Of a stretch of DNA of 64,000 nucleotides, positions 43,659 through 53,557 are shown piece after piece. Made by a program: the position numbers and the translations under genes. The notes beneath the pieces are model-generated. The model was not told the DNA's origin, did not search any database, and worked only from the letters and a program-made list of their open reading frames with translations. Source of the stretch: Algoriphagus sp. CAU 1675 (lineage in GTDB: Bacteria; Bacteroidota; Bacteroidia; Cytophagales; Cyclobacteriaceae); assembly GCF_029222925.1 (NCBI RefSeq), contig NZ_JARHUI010000001.1:682986-746985 (forward strand). Reading direction: 5' to 3'. Position 1 is the first letter of the stretch; each line of letters opens with the position of its first letter.

Positions 43659-45122
43659 ATGAAAGTGCTCAAGGACATATTATATAAGGTATCACTTACT
43701 TCTACCACCGGAGATATGGAGGTAGGCTTGAAGGATATTGTTTTTGATAGCAGAAAGGTGCAGGGGGGAAGTGTCTTTGTAGCCATTTCTGGTACCCAGG
43801 TAGATGGTCATGAATACATCGAGTCAGCCATTAATAAAGGTGCTGTTGCAATCGTAGCTGAGCGTTTACCGGAAAACTTCCAAGAAGGAGTCACTTATGT
43901 ACAGGTGGTGGATTCGGCCAAAGCCTTGGGAATCATGGCTGCAAACTTTTATGGAAATCCATCTCATCATATCAAAGTAGTAGCTGTCACTGGAACCAAT
44001 GGAAAAACCACCACGGTCACTTTGTTGCATCAGCTATTTCAGGCCATGGGCTATAGTGTAGGGTTGCTTTCAACTGTTGAGAATAAAATCAACGAGGAAG
44101 TAATTCCTGCTACTCATACCACTCCGGACGCTGTGAGTGTTCAGGCATTGCTCAGAAAAATGGTGGATACGGGTTGTACCCATTGTTTCATGGAGGCAAG
44201 CTCCCATGCCATTGTGCAAGAGAGAATTGCCGGATTGAAGCTTTCCGGTGCAGTGTTTACCAATATTACCCACGATCATTTGGATTATCATCAGACTTTT
44301 GATTTGTACATCAAGGCCAAGAAAAAATTGTTTGATGAGCTTCCAAAAGATGCGTTTGCCTTGGTTAATGCAGATGATAAGCGTGGGTCGGTCATGTTGC
44401 AAAACTGTCCTGCTACCCATCAGACCTATGCTTTGAAGTCTCCAGCTGATTTCAAGGCAAGGATTATATCCAATACCCTGGAAGGTCTGGAATTGGATAT
44501 TAATTCCAAGCAGATCTGGTTCCGAATGATCGGTGCTTTTAATGCCTACAATTTGTTGGCGGTTTTGGGTACGGCTGTACTCCTGGGAGAAGATGAGGAT
44601 GAAGTATTGAGAGAGTTGTCCGGAATCAAAGGAGCCAAGGGGAGATTCGACCGGATTTTTGTGGGAGGAATAACTGCAATCGTAGATTATGCCCATACAC
44701 CCGATGCATTGGACAATGTGCTTAAAACCATCAATGGGGTTCGCACCGGAGGAGAGCAATTGATCACAGTGGTAGGCTGTGGTGGAAACAGAGACAAAAC
44801 CAAACGTCCCGTGATGGCTAAAATCGCGGTTCAGGAAAGTGACAAAGCTATCCTCACCTCTGATAACCCAAGGTTTGAAGATCCTATGGAAATCCTGAAG
44901 GATATGCAGGCTGGTGTAGGTGCATCAGAAATTAGAAAGACATTGACGATTGTGGATAGAAGAGAGGCGATCAAGACTGCCTGCATGCTTTCACAAAAAG
45001 GAGACATCATTCTTATAGCAGGAAAGGGGCATGAGGATTACCAGGAGATCCAAGGAGTAAAGCATCATTTTGATGATGCAGAAGTAGTAACAGAATTATT
45101 AACCCAATTGACAGGAAACTGA
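43659..45122 (+). CDS. murE: UDP-MurNAc-tripeptide ligase MurE
   Basis: 487 residues. ATP motif GTNGKTTT at about 111-118, the UDP-MurNAc region [18 protein letters not shown], and the C-terminal segment [18 protein letters not shown] and [10 protein letters not shown]. The DNPR motif is typical of enzymes that add meso-diaminopimelate. It acts in the cytoplasm on UDP-MurNAc-Ala-Glu. The start follows the ftsI stop with no gap. Confidence 0.96.
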   Translation: MKVLKDILYKVSLTSTTGDMEVGLKDIVFDSRKVQGGSVFVAISGTQVDGHEYIESAINKGAVAIVAERLPENFQEGVTYVQVVDSAKALGIMAANFYGNPSHHIKVVAVTGTNGKTTTVTLLHQLFQAMGYSVGLLSTVENKINEEVIPATHTTPDAVSVQALLRKMVDTGCTHCFMEASSHAIVQERIAGLKLSGAVFTNITHDHLDYHQTFDLYIKAKKKLFDELPKDAFALVNADDKRGSVMLQNCPATHQTYALKSPADFKARIISNTLEGLELDINSKQIWFRMIGAFNAYNLLAVLGTAVLLGEDEDEVLRELSGIKGAKGRFDRIFVGGITAIVDYAHTPDALDNVLKTINGVRTGGEQLITVVGCGGNRDKTKRPVMAKIAVQESDKAILTSDNPRFEDPMEILKDMQAGVGASEIRKTLTIVDRREAIKTACMLSQKGDIILIAGKGHEDYQEIQGVKHHFDDAEVVTELLTQLTGN

Positions 45123-45123
45123 T

Positions 45124-46335
45124 ATGCTATACCCCATTTTTGATTATTTAGATCAGGTTATGGATATGCCGGGAGCTGGTGTTTTCCGCTATATTTCATT
45201 CCGTGCGGGGATGGCAGCTGTGCTCTCTTTGATTATTACCATCACATTTGGTCATCGCATAATCAATTGGATCAGAAACCGTCAGATTGGTGAAACTGTC
45301 CGTGATCTGGGGCTGGAAGGGCAATCCCAAAAGAAAGGAACCCCAACCATGGGTGGGCTGATGATCATTGCTGCTATCCTGGTCCCGACACTCCTTTTTG
45401 CAAACCTGAATAACATCTACATCATCCTTTTGCTGGTCTCTACAGTTTGGCTTGGGGGGATCGGTTTTTTGGATGACTACATCAAAGTATTCAGGAAGAA
45501 CAAAGAAGGGCTGGCGGGTCGCTTCAAGATCATTGGCCAGATTGGAATAGGCATAATCGTAGGTGCTACACTTTATTTCCACGAAGACGTGGTGATCCGC
45601 GAATTCCAAAACCCGGTTTCCATAGAGGAAGGAGTGATTGAAACTCCGGCATACCAGGATGTGAAGGTGGCAAAAACGACGATCCCCTTTGTAAAAAACA
45701 ATGAGCTCAATTATGAGCATATCCTGGGATTTTTGGGAGAAGCAGTTACGCCTATTCTATACATTCTGGTGGTCATTTTCATCATCACTGCAGTGTCCAA
45801 TGGAGCCAATATTACAGATGGGATTGACGGACTGGCGGCAGGAACTTCGGCCATCATTGGTTTGACCATTGCCATTTTTGCCTACCTGAGCGGCAATGCC
45901 ATTTTCTCTCAATATCTGAACATCATGTACATCCCCAATTCTGGGGAGCTGGTGATTTTCGCTTCGGCATTCATTGGAGCCTGTGTGGGATTTCTATGGT
46001 ACAATGCCTACCCGGCCCAGGTTTTCATGGGAGATACTGGAAGTTTGATGTTGGGCGGAGTAATCGCTGTATTGGCGCTGACCCTTCGAAAGGAGCTTTT
46101 GATTCCGATCATGTGTGGGATTTTCGTAGTGGAAAATCTAAGTGTCATGATGCAGGTCAGCTACTTCAAATACACCAAAAAGAAATACGGAGAGGGTAGA
46201 CGGATTTTCCTGATGTCCCCTTTGCACCATCATTACCAAAAGAAAAATATCCCAGAGGCTAAAATCGTAACCCGGTTTTGGATAGTAGGGATTCTTTTGG
46301 CAGTCATCACTCTTGCCACACTGAAACTGAGATAA
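45124..46335 (+). CDS. mraY: Phospho-N-acetylmuramoyl-pentapeptide-transferase MraY
   Basis: 403 residues with about ten membrane helices, longer than E. coli MraY (360) because of a loop of about 50 residues near 150-200, usual in Bacteroidota. Active-site motifs: [28 protein letters not shown] and [12 protein letters not shown], then PLHHHYQKK. It transfers phospho-MurNAc-pentapeptide to undecaprenyl phosphate (lipid I). Starts 1 nt after murE. Confidence 0.96.
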   Translation: MLYPIFDYLDQVMDMPGAGVFRYISFRAGMAAVLSLIITITFGHRIINWIRNRQIGETVRDLGLEGQSQKKGTPTMGGLMIIAAILVPTLLFANLNNIYIILLLVSTVWLGGIGFLDDYIKVFRKNKEGLAGRFKIIGQIGIGIIVGATLYFHEDVVIREFQNPVSIEEGVIETPAYQDVKVAKTTIPFVKNNELNYEHILGFLGEAVTPILYILVVIFIITAVSNGANITDGIDGLAAGTSAIIGLTIAIFAYLSGNAIFSQYLNIMYIPNSGELVIFASAFIGACVGFLWYNAYPAQVFMGDTGSLMLGGVIAVLALTLRKELLIPIMCGIFVVENLSVMMQVSYFKYTKKKYGEGRRIFLMSPLHHHYQKKNIPEAKIVTRFWIVGILLAVITLATLKLR

Positions 46336-46340
46336 TTCAA

Positions 46341-47693
46341 ATGAAAAACATAGCCATACTAGGAGCAGGAGAGTCTGGATTGGGAGCAGCAATGCTTGCC
46401 AAGAAGGCTGGCTATGCCATTTTCGTTTCAGATGCCGGAAAAATCCAGGATGCAAGAAAGGAAAAACTCCAGGATATGGGGATTCCTTTTGAAGAAGGAG
46501 TGCATACCCAAAAACGGATTCTGAGTGCTGACTATATAATCAAAAGTCCTGGGATTCCTGAAAGTTCCGAGATCGTCAAAATGGCATCAAAAGAAGGGAT
46601 TCCGGTCATTGATGAACTTGAATTCGCGGCTATGTTCAGTAATGGAAAAGTGGTAGCCATTACCGGAACCAACGGCAAAACCACTACTACTTTGTTGACC
46701 TACCATCTGATGAAAAACGCAGGGTTGGATGTGGGGCTTGCCGGAAATGTAGGACAGAGTTGGGCTGCACAGTTGACAGAAGGAGATCACGATTGGTGGG
46801 TTATTGAGTGCAGTAGTTTTCAAATAGACGGGTTGCTGAGCTTTCGACCCACTATTGCGATGATTACCAATATCACTCCGGATCACTTGGACCGCTATGG
46901 TTACAAAATTGAGAATTACATCAATTCCAAGATGTCCTTGTTCAAAAACATGACTTCCAAAGGTCAGGCGATTTACTATGCTGAGGATCCCTTGACTTTG
47001 CAAGGTTTGAAAGGTAGGAAAATCAGGGCCACACAATACAAGATTTCTCTGAAATCTGCATCAGATAGGGGGGGATTTGAAAATGGTGAAATGTTGGTAG
47101 TTCATGCAGGTGATAAGACCGTCGAAATACAGAAGGAGGCTTTGCCCCTTCCAGGGACCCATAATGTACTTAACTCCCTATTTGCGGCCACCGCTGCTGT
47201 TCTGGCAGGAGTCAGTCAGGAACAATTAATTGAGGGATTTAAGTCCTTTAAAAATGCTCCGCACCGCTTGGAGCTGATCCGGGAAGTATCAGGTGTAAAG
47301 TTTGTCAATGACAGCAAAGGGACGAATGTGGAGGCCACCTTTTATGCATTGGGAAGTTTTGATGGCCCACTGATCTGGATAGCAGGAGGTGTGGATAAAG
47401 GTAACGATTACAGTGTCCTCACCCCTTTGGTTAGAGAAAAGGTAAAGACACTGATCTGCTTGGGTAAAGACAATGAAAAATTAAAGAAGGCTTTTGGAGC
47501 AAATGTTCCAGAGCTAAAGGAAACCCAAGACATAGCGGAAGCAGTCAAATGGGGGCTTGAAGTTGGAAAGCCCGGGGACGTAGTGCTTTTGTCTCCTGCC
47601 TGTGCAAGCTTCGATTTGTTTAAGAATTACGAAGATCGTGGTAACCAGTTTAGGGCTGCGGTTGAAAATCTGAAATCCCATATCAACGCATGA
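46341..47693 (+). CDS. murD: UDP-MurNAc-L-Ala:D-Glu ligase MurD
   Basis: 450 residues from the ATG at 46341 (MKNIAILGAGESGLGAAML); an upstream ATG at 46278 lies inside mraY and is rejected. ATP motif GTNGKTTTT at about 110, the family motif NDSKGTNVEAT, and LLSPACASFDLFKNYEDRG at the C-terminus. It adds D-glutamate to UDP-MurNAc-L-Ala. Its stop overlaps the ftsW start (ATGA). Confidence 0.95.
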   Translation: MKNIAILGAGESGLGAAMLAKKAGYAIFVSDAGKIQDARKEKLQDMGIPFEEGVHTQKRILSADYIIKSPGIPESSEIVKMASKEGIPVIDELEFAAMFSNGKVVAITGTNGKTTTTLLTYHLMKNAGLDVGLAGNVGQSWAAQLTEGDHDWWVIECSSFQIDGLLSFRPTIAMITNITPDHLDRYGYKIENYINSKMSLFKNMTSKGQAIYYAEDPLTLQGLKGRKIRATQYKISLKSASDRGGFENGEMLVVHAGDKTVEIQKEALPLPGTHNVLNSLFAATAAVLAGVSQEQLIEGFKSFKNAPHRLELIREVSGVKFVNDSKGTNVEATFYALGSFDGPLIWIAGGVDKGNDYSVLTPLVREKVKTLICLGKDNEKLKKAFGANVPELKETQDIAEAVKWGLEVGKPGDVVLLSPACASFDLFKNYEDRGNQFRAAVENLKSHINA

Positions 47694-48856
47694 ACCAGTT
47701 TAAGACATGGATAGATGAGCATTTCAAGGGTGACCCGATTATTTGGGGCATCGTGATATTGCTTTCCCTTTTCAGTATTCTGGTGGTTTATTCGGCCACG
47801 GGGTCCTTGGCATACAAATATGCCGGAGGGAATACGGAATTGTATCTTTTCAGACACGCCACATTGGTATTTGTTTCCCTGACGGTAATGTGGCTTGCTC
47901 ATAAGGTTCCTTATCGCAGCTATGCATTATACGCACGCCTTGCGATGTATCTATCCATGCCATTGTTGCTGATCACCTATCTCTTTGGATCCAATATCAA
48001 TGAGGCCAACCGATGGTTGACTATTCCGGTGATCAATCAGGCTTTCCAGCCTTCCGATTTGGCGAAACTGGCTTTGATTTCTGCCTTGGCAGCCATGTTG
48101 GCAAAACGCCAGAACAACATCAAGGATTTTAAAAACACCTTCCTCCCCATCATCATTGCCATTGGAATTATCTGTTTGCTCATCGCCTTGGCCAATATGT
48201 CTACGGCAATTCTTCTATTGAGTACTTGTTTGCTCATCATGTTTATCGGAAGGGTACCGATGAAATATTTGGTCATGGTGGTCATGGTTGGAGTTTTGGG
48301 TTTGACTTCAGCGGTTTTCCTTGGACAGAGGGGAGAGACATTTGTTTCTAGAATTGAAGCCTTTATGGATAAGGATGACGTGCCCTTTCAGGCGGAACAA
48401 TCCTATATCGCGATTGCAACCGGAGGTGTTACCGGAAAAGGTCCTGGTAACTCCGAGCAGCGGAATTCGCTCCCACACCCGTATTCGGATTTCATCTTTG
48501 CCATCATTATCGAGGAATATGGAATGATTGGAGGAATAGCGGTGCTGTTCCTGTATTTGGCATTGCTTTACAGGGGTATGAGGATTGTCGCCAATTCAAA
48601 CAAGGCATTTGGAGGCCTGCTCTCGGCCGGACTTAGTTTTGCCTTGGTCATACAGGCTTTGGTCAATATGGCCGTTGCGGTTGGTCTGGGTCCAATCACA
48701 GGATTGCCTTTACCGCTTCTGAGTATGGGAGGGACATCCCTGGTATTTACCGGGATTGCCTTGGGAATTATCCTCAGTGTAAGCAGGGGAGACCATCAGG
48801 ATGAAATGCAGGCTGGTTCAGCCATGGCCAATAAACCAAAACTTAAAACTGCTTAA
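47690..48856 (+). CDS. ftsW: Lipid II polymerase FtsW (SEDS)
   Basis: 388 residues with about ten membrane helices. SEDS motifs: the HAT region FRHATLVFVSL, NEANRWL, QPSDLAKLALI, EQSYIAIATGGVTGKGPGNSEQRNSLPHPYSDFIFAIIIEE in pieces, and LPLLSMGGTSLV. It polymerises septal glycan strands together with FtsI. The stop TAA at 48854 is followed directly by the murG frame. Confidence 0.95.
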   Translation: MNQFKTWIDEHFKGDPIIWGIVILLSLFSILVVYSATGSLAYKYAGGNTELYLFRHATLVFVSLTVMWLAHKVPYRSYALYARLAMYLSMPLLLITYLFGSNINEANRWLTIPVINQAFQPSDLAKLALISALAAMLAKRQNNIKDFKNTFLPIIIAIGIICLLIALANMSTAILLLSTCLLIMFIGRVPMKYLVMVVMVGVLGLTSAVFLGQRGETFVSRIEAFMDKDDVPFQAEQSYIAIATGGVTGKGPGNSEQRNSLPHPYSDFIFAIIIEEYGMIGGIAVLFLYLALLYRGMRIVANSNKAFGGLLSAGLSFALVIQALVNMAVAVGLGPITGLPLPLLSMGGTSLVFTGIALGIILSVSRGDHQDEMQAGSAMANKPKLKTA

Positions 48857-48859
48857 GCT

Positions 48860-49969
48860 ATCGCAAAGAAAGAGACATATCGCCTGTTGATCAGCGGAGG
48901 AGGAACCGGAGGACATATCTACCCGGCAATCGCGATTGCCAATGCCTGGATGGAGCATCATCCGGACAGCGAGATTCTCTTTGTGGGTGCTTTGGGCAAA
49001 ATGGAAATGCAGAAAATCCCGGAAGCAGGATACCAGATTGTAGGTCTGCCTGTGGCAGGACTTCAACGGAGCCTCAGTCCGGCAAATCTTAGCTTCCCAT
49101 TCAAATTGCTCAAAAGCTTGAAAAAGGCTTTCGGTATTGTGAAAGACTTTAAGCCCCATGTCGTGGTAGGTGTAGGAGGCTATGCCAGTGGGCCTGTCTT
49201 GTATGCGGCTCAGCGAAAAGGAATACCAACTCTGGTGCAGGAGCAAAATTCCTATGCCGGATTGACTAATAAAATTCTAGCCAAAGGAGCTAAGAAAATA
49301 TGTGTTGCCTATCCTGATATGGACAGATTTTTCCCGGCTGAAAAAATAGCCTACACCGGAAATCCGGTTCGGAAAGACATCCTGAATCTGGAAGGAAAAA
49401 GGGAAAAGGCCCTGGAATATTTTGGACTGGATCCTGATAGAAAAACCGTATTGGTTTTGGGAGGCTCTCTAGGAGCGAGAACCTTAAATCAAGCGGTTTT
49501 GAAGGATATGGAAAGTTTTGACAAAGAAGGCTACCAGGTGCTTTGGCAGTGCGGGAAATTTTACTTCAAGGCAATGTTGGAAGCAACTGAGTCTGCTGGG
49601 TTGAAGCATATCCATTTAAGGGAATTTATCCGAGAAATGGATTTGGCCTATGCAGCAGCAGATGTGATTGTTTCCAGAGCAGGGGCCTTGTCTGTGTCTG
49701 AACTTTCACTGGTAGGAAAACCGGTGATTTTCGTTCCCTCTCCCAATGTCGCAGAGGATCACCAGACAAAAAATGCCGAGGCTTTTGTAAGCCACAATGC
49801 AGCTTGGATGCTTTCGGATTCCGAAGCTGTAGGGCAATTAAAAAACAGAACCGATGAGTTGCTTTCTGATTCAGAAACGGCGACTTCTTTGGGAGAGAAT
49901 ATAAGAAAACTGGCAAAGCCGGAGGCGGCTGAAGCCATCATAAATGAATTAGAAAAGCTGATAGCATGA
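48860..49969 (+). CDS. murG: UDP-GlcNAc:lipid I transferase MurG (non-canonical start)
   Basis: About 369 residues. The N-terminal motif ISGGGTGGHIYPA, the second LVQEQNSYAGLTNK, VLGGSLGAR and FVPSPNVAEDHQTKNAE are typical. Between the ftsW stop (48854-48856) and the motif, the frame has no ATG or GTG; the codons are GCT ATC GCA AAG AAA GAG ACA TAT CGC CTG TTG ATC. The first usual start codon, TTG at 48887, would remove most of the first beta strand, so I begin at ATC 48860, giving (M)AKKETYRLLISGGG. TTG 48887 is the alternative. It makes lipid II at the inner face of the membrane. Stop overlaps murC (ATGA). Confidence 0.9.
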   Translation: MAKKETYRLLISGGGTGGHIYPAIAIANAWMEHHPDSEILFVGALGKMEMQKIPEAGYQIVGLPVAGLQRSLSPANLSFPFKLLKSLKKAFGIVKDFKPHVVVGVGGYASGPVLYAAQRKGIPTLVQEQNSYAGLTNKILAKGAKKICVAYPDMDRFFPAEKIAYTGNPVRKDILNLEGKREKALEYFGLDPDRKTVLVLGGSLGARTLNQAVLKDMESFDKEGYQVLWQCGKFYFKAMLEATESAGLKHIHLREFIREMDLAYAAADVIVSRAGALSVSELSLVGKPVIFVPSPNVAEDHQTKNAEAFVSHNAAWMLSDSEAVGQLKNRTDELLSDSETATSLGENIRKLAKPEAAEAIINELEKLIA

Positions 49970-51375
49970 GCTTGGCAGGTGTAAAATATGTGTATTTCCT
50001 TGGAATCGGGGGTATTGGCATGAGTGCCTTGGCCCGCTGGTTCCGTCATGAGGGATATTTTATTGCCGGGTATGACCGTACGCCTTCTGTGCTGACCGAT
50101 CAACTTTCCTCTGAGGGGATGAAAATCAGTTTTGAGGATAAGATTGCTACAATTCCAAGCCAAATTTTGGATCATCAATCCAATACACTGGTCGTTTGGA
50201 CTCCTGCAATTCCTAAGGATTCCGAACTGCTGAATTTCTTTGTTGAAAACCACTTTAATCTCAAAAAGCGCTCAGAGGTACTGGGTATGCTTACTGAGTC
50301 ACATTATACCATTGCAGTGGCAGGAACTCACGGTAAGACCACCACATCTTCCATGATAGCCCATTTGTTTAAGTCTGCAGGTAAGCCAGTGACTGCATTC
50401 TTGGGGGGGATTACTCAAAACTATCAAAGCAATCTCATCCTAAGCAATAAGAAATCCAAGGAAGCAGTAGTGGTGGTGGAAGCGGATGAGTTTGACCGCT
50501 CATTCCTGAGACTACACCCGAATGAAGCCGTAGTGACTAGTGCTGATCCTGACCATTTGGATATATATGGTGATGAGAGCACCATTTTGGATGGTTTCAG
50601 AGAATTCATCCATCTCCTTGACAAGAAAGGATATTTGTATATCCAGGAGAATGCCTCCTTTAGGCTCGGGGAAGAAAGCCTACCAAAGTCCCGTGTGAAA
50701 CATTACGGGCTGAGATCCAGTGGAATTCATGCAGAAAATATACAAGCCAAACCAGGTTCATTTGTTTTTGACTACCTGGATGGAAAAAAAGTAATCAAAG
50801 GGCTCGAGTTATTTATTCCGGGATTTCATAATGTGGAAAATGCGCTTGCTGCAATCGCAATAGCCTTGGATCATCAAATCTCCGAAGATCAAATTCGTAT
50901 TGGAATTAGCTCCTTCAGAGGGGTGAAAAGACGGTTTGAAATACATATTAATGAGAGAGGAAGGGTTTTCATAGATGATTATGCCCACCATCCCGAAGAG
51001 ATCAGGGCTTGTTTGAGTTCGATAAGAGCTATGTTCCCCGGGAAGAAATTGACGGTGGTTTTTCAGCCTCATTTGTTTTCTAGAACCCGTGATTTTGCTA
51101 CAGGATTTTCGGAAAGCCTGTCCCTGGCAGATGAAGTGGTATTGTTGGATATCTATCCTGCCCGAGAACTTCCAATTCCGGGAGTGAACGCAGCGATGCT
51201 GATGGAGGATATCAAGGTTTCTGAAAAAGTTCTTGAATCGAAAGAAGGATTAATGGACTATTTGGAAAAATCATCTCCAGAAGTCCTGGTGACTTTGGGG
51301 GCAGGGGATATTGATCGATTGGTTCCAGGGATAGCTGATTGGATGCGTAGTCAACTAAACTCAGAAGCAGTATGA
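49966..51375 (+). CDS. murC: UDP-MurNAc:L-Ala ligase MurC
   Basis: 469 residues. N-terminal GIGGIGMSALARWF, ATP motif GTHGKTTT at about 119-126, then EADEFDRSFLRL and DDYAHHPEEIRA. It adds the first amino acid to UDP-MurNAc. The start overlaps murG by 4 nt and the stop overlaps ftsQ by 4 nt. Confidence 0.96.
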   Translation: MSLAGVKYVYFLGIGGIGMSALARWFRHEGYFIAGYDRTPSVLTDQLSSEGMKISFEDKIATIPSQILDHQSNTLVVWTPAIPKDSELLNFFVENHFNLKKRSEVLGMLTESHYTIAVAGTHGKTTTSSMIAHLFKSAGKPVTAFLGGITQNYQSNLILSNKKSKEAVVVVEADEFDRSFLRLHPNEAVVTSADPDHLDIYGDESTILDGFREFIHLLDKKGYLYIQENASFRLGEESLPKSRVKHYGLRSSGIHAENIQAKPGSFVFDYLDGKKVIKGLELFIPGFHNVENALAAIAIALDHQISEDQIRIGISSFRGVKRRFEIHINERGRVFIDDYAHHPEEIRACLSSIRAMFPGKKLTVVFQPHLFSRTRDFATGFSESLSLADEVVLLDIYPARELPIPGVNAAMLMEDIKVSEKVLESKEGLMDYLEKSSPEVLVTLGAGDIDRLVPGIADWMRSQLNSEAV

Positions 51376-52130
51376 AAAAGGCAAGGTTGAAAAAATCAAT
51401 GGCTTTTCTCCTGCTTTCCGCCATTCTGGTAGGATTCATTGGCTTTGTTGAAAAGCAGAGTTTGTACAAGACCTACCAGGGAACACAGATTTCGATCAAA
51501 GGGGTAAGTGGCGTCTATTTTGTCGAGGAAGAGGAGATTGAACAGATCATCAAAAGTGCCTTTCCATCTCTTAAGGTAGGATTGATGTTGGAAGAAGTTC
51601 CGCTTAAAGAACTTGAAAGGCGAATCGCTGGTCATCCATTTGTCAAGTCTGCAGAGGTAACCCTCGGCCAGAAAGGAATACTGAATGTTAGTATTCAGCA
51701 ATACCAGCCAATTGCAAGGATCGCAAGGCCTTATGCTTCGGATGGTTACATCACCACTGAAGGTAAGGTGATTCCTACCTCTCCTTCTTACACGAGTCGG
51801 GTTTTGATACTGGAAGGGAAACTGGCTGAGCGCATGATTGAGAAAGGAAATGTGGAAGTCGAAATGCCAGAGGTGATGGAATTGATCAAATACATCACGG
51901 AGGATGATTTCTGGAATGCCCAGATCACGGAAGTGGAACTCAACTCAACCACAGATATTCGACTACACCAACAAGTAGGGCGACAGGTGATTGAGTTTGG
52001 AGATGCGTTGGATCTGGAGGACAAGTTTGAGAGAATTCAGATTTTCTATAAGGAAATATTGCCCCGGAAAGGCTGGGATGCCTACAAAAGGGTAAGCGTA
52101 AAATTTAAGGATCAAATTGTTTGTGAATAA
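51372..52130 (+). CDS. ftsQ: Cell division protein FtsQ
   Basis: 252 residues. A basic N-terminus (MKKARLKKS), one membrane helix at about 10-26, a POTRA-like domain (GVSGVYFVEEEEIEQII) and the beta domain (ILNVSIQQYQPIARI, then DGYITTEGKVIPTS). The position between murC and ftsA and this topology identify FtsQ/DivIB, the scaffold that recruits FtsL/FtsB. Confidence 0.9.
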   Translation: MKKARLKKSMAFLLLSAILVGFIGFVEKQSLYKTYQGTQISIKGVSGVYFVEEEEIEQIIKSAFPSLKVGLMLEEVPLKELERRIAGHPFVKSAEVTLGQKGILNVSIQQYQPIARIARPYASDGYITTEGKVIPTSPSYTSRVLILEGKLAERMIEKGNVEVEMPEVMELIKYITEDDFWNAQITEVELNSTTDIRLHQQVGRQVIEFGDALDLEDKFERIQIFYKEILPRKGWDAYKRVSVKFKDQIVCE

Positions 52131-52140
52131 AAGCTTGGGT

Positions 52141-53457
52141 ATGGAAAACGAAAAACTAATAGTAGGACTTGACATCGGAACAACGAAGATTTGTGCCATT
52201 GTAGGTCGGAAAAATGAGTACGGAAAACTCGAGGTCCTTGGGATGGGTAAGGCTGTCTCTGACGGAGTAGACCGTGGTGTCGTAACCAATATTGACAAGA
52301 CGGTACATGCCATCCAAAAAGCAGTCGATGAAGCATCTGAAATGGCAGATGTGGAAATCGGTGAGGTGATTGTAGGCATTGCCGGTCAGCATATTCAAAG
52401 CAAAATCCAAAGTGGAAGCATCATGCGTCCACCTACTGAGGATGAGATTACAGTGGAAGATGTCCGTAGGCTTTCTTCAGAAATGGAGAACATCTTGGTG
52501 CCTCCGGGCAACCGCATCATTCACGTAATGCCTCAGGCCTATACGGTGGATTATGAAGGGGGAATCAAGGATCCTGTGGGAATGTCCGGTTCACGCCTGG
52601 AAGCTGATTTTCACATCATCACTGCCCAAACCACCGCTATCAATAATATCAACCGCTGTGTACGCAGGGCGGAGCTCACTTCCCAGCAATTGATCCTAGA
52701 ACCTCTTGCGAGTTCACTTTCTGTATTGAGTGAAGAGGAAAAAGAAGCAGGCGTTTGTTTGGTTGATATCGGAGGGGGAACCACCGATGTGGCCATTTTC
52801 TACGAAAATATCATCCGTCATACCGCTGTGATTCCTCTTGGAGGAAATATCATCACCAAAGACATCAAAGAAGGATGTATGGTGATGCAAAATCAGGCAG
52901 AGCTTTTGAAAACCCGATTCGGAAAAGCTATCGCCGAAGAAGCGAATCCAAATGAAATTGTGTCTATTCCCGGTTTGAGAAACCGTCCTCCAAAGGAGAT
53001 TTCCATCCGTAATCTGGCCTCCATCATTCAAGCTAGAATGGAGGAGATCATCGAGATCGTTCAAAACGAAATTATGCAGAGTGGGCATTATAAAAAGCTT
53101 GCCGCAGGAATTGTGATTACAGGGGGAGGCGCTCAGTTGCAGTTTGTAAGTCAATTGTTCGAATACTTAACAGGCTTGGATACCCGAATAGGGTATCCAA
53201 ATGAGCACCTCGGAAAATCGGTAGTGGAGGACGTGAAAAGCCCCATGTATGCTACCTCCGTTGGTCTTGTATTGGCAGGATTCAAGGCTTTGGATGATCG
53301 GGAGGAAGGCTATAAGAAACGTGTGGCAAATGCAGGAAATGGAACTGCAGCCAAACGCGAACGAAAGGAATTTAATCCAAAAGATATATTCCGAGAAATC
53401 GGGGATAAGCTCAAAAAGATTATCCACGAGGATATAGGAGAAGACAATTATTACTAG
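52141..53457 (+). CDS. ftsA: Cell division protein FtsA
   Basis: 438 residues from the ATG at 52141 (MENEKLIVGLDIGTTKICAIVG); an upstream ATG at 52117 lies inside ftsQ. Actin-like ATPase motifs: LDIGTTK (phosphate 1), VDIGGGTTDVAIF (phosphate 2) and ITGGGAQL (adenosine). Subdomain 1C lies between about 80 and 160. The C-terminal amphipathic helix (IFREIGDKLKKIIHEDIG) anchors it to the membrane. It tethers FtsZ to the membrane and begins 10 nt after ftsQ. Confidence 0.95.
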   Translation: MENEKLIVGLDIGTTKICAIVGRKNEYGKLEVLGMGKAVSDGVDRGVVTNIDKTVHAIQKAVDEASEMADVEIGEVIVGIAGQHIQSKIQSGSIMRPPTEDEITVEDVRRLSSEMENILVPPGNRIIHVMPQAYTVDYEGGIKDPVGMSGSRLEADFHIITAQTTAINNINRCVRRAELTSQQLILEPLASSLSVLSEEEKEAGVCLVDIGGGTTDVAIFYENIIRHTAVIPLGGNIITKDIKEGCMVMQNQAELLKTRFGKAIAEEANPNEIVSIPGLRNRPPKEISIRNLASIIQARMEEIIEIVQNEIMQSGHYKKLAAGIVITGGGAQLQFVSQLFEYLTGLDTRIGYPNEHLGKSVVEDVKSPMYATSVGLVLAGFKALDDREEGYKKRVANAGNGTAAKRERKEFNPKDIFREIGDKLKKIIHEDIGEDNYY

Positions 53458-53557
53458 GGCTTATGATTGGGGGGAGATAAATGGCCTTGCTGTTTATTTC
53501 CCTTTTATACCCTGCTTTTAACAAAAACCTGAAAACTAATTCACCAAATAAATAAAT

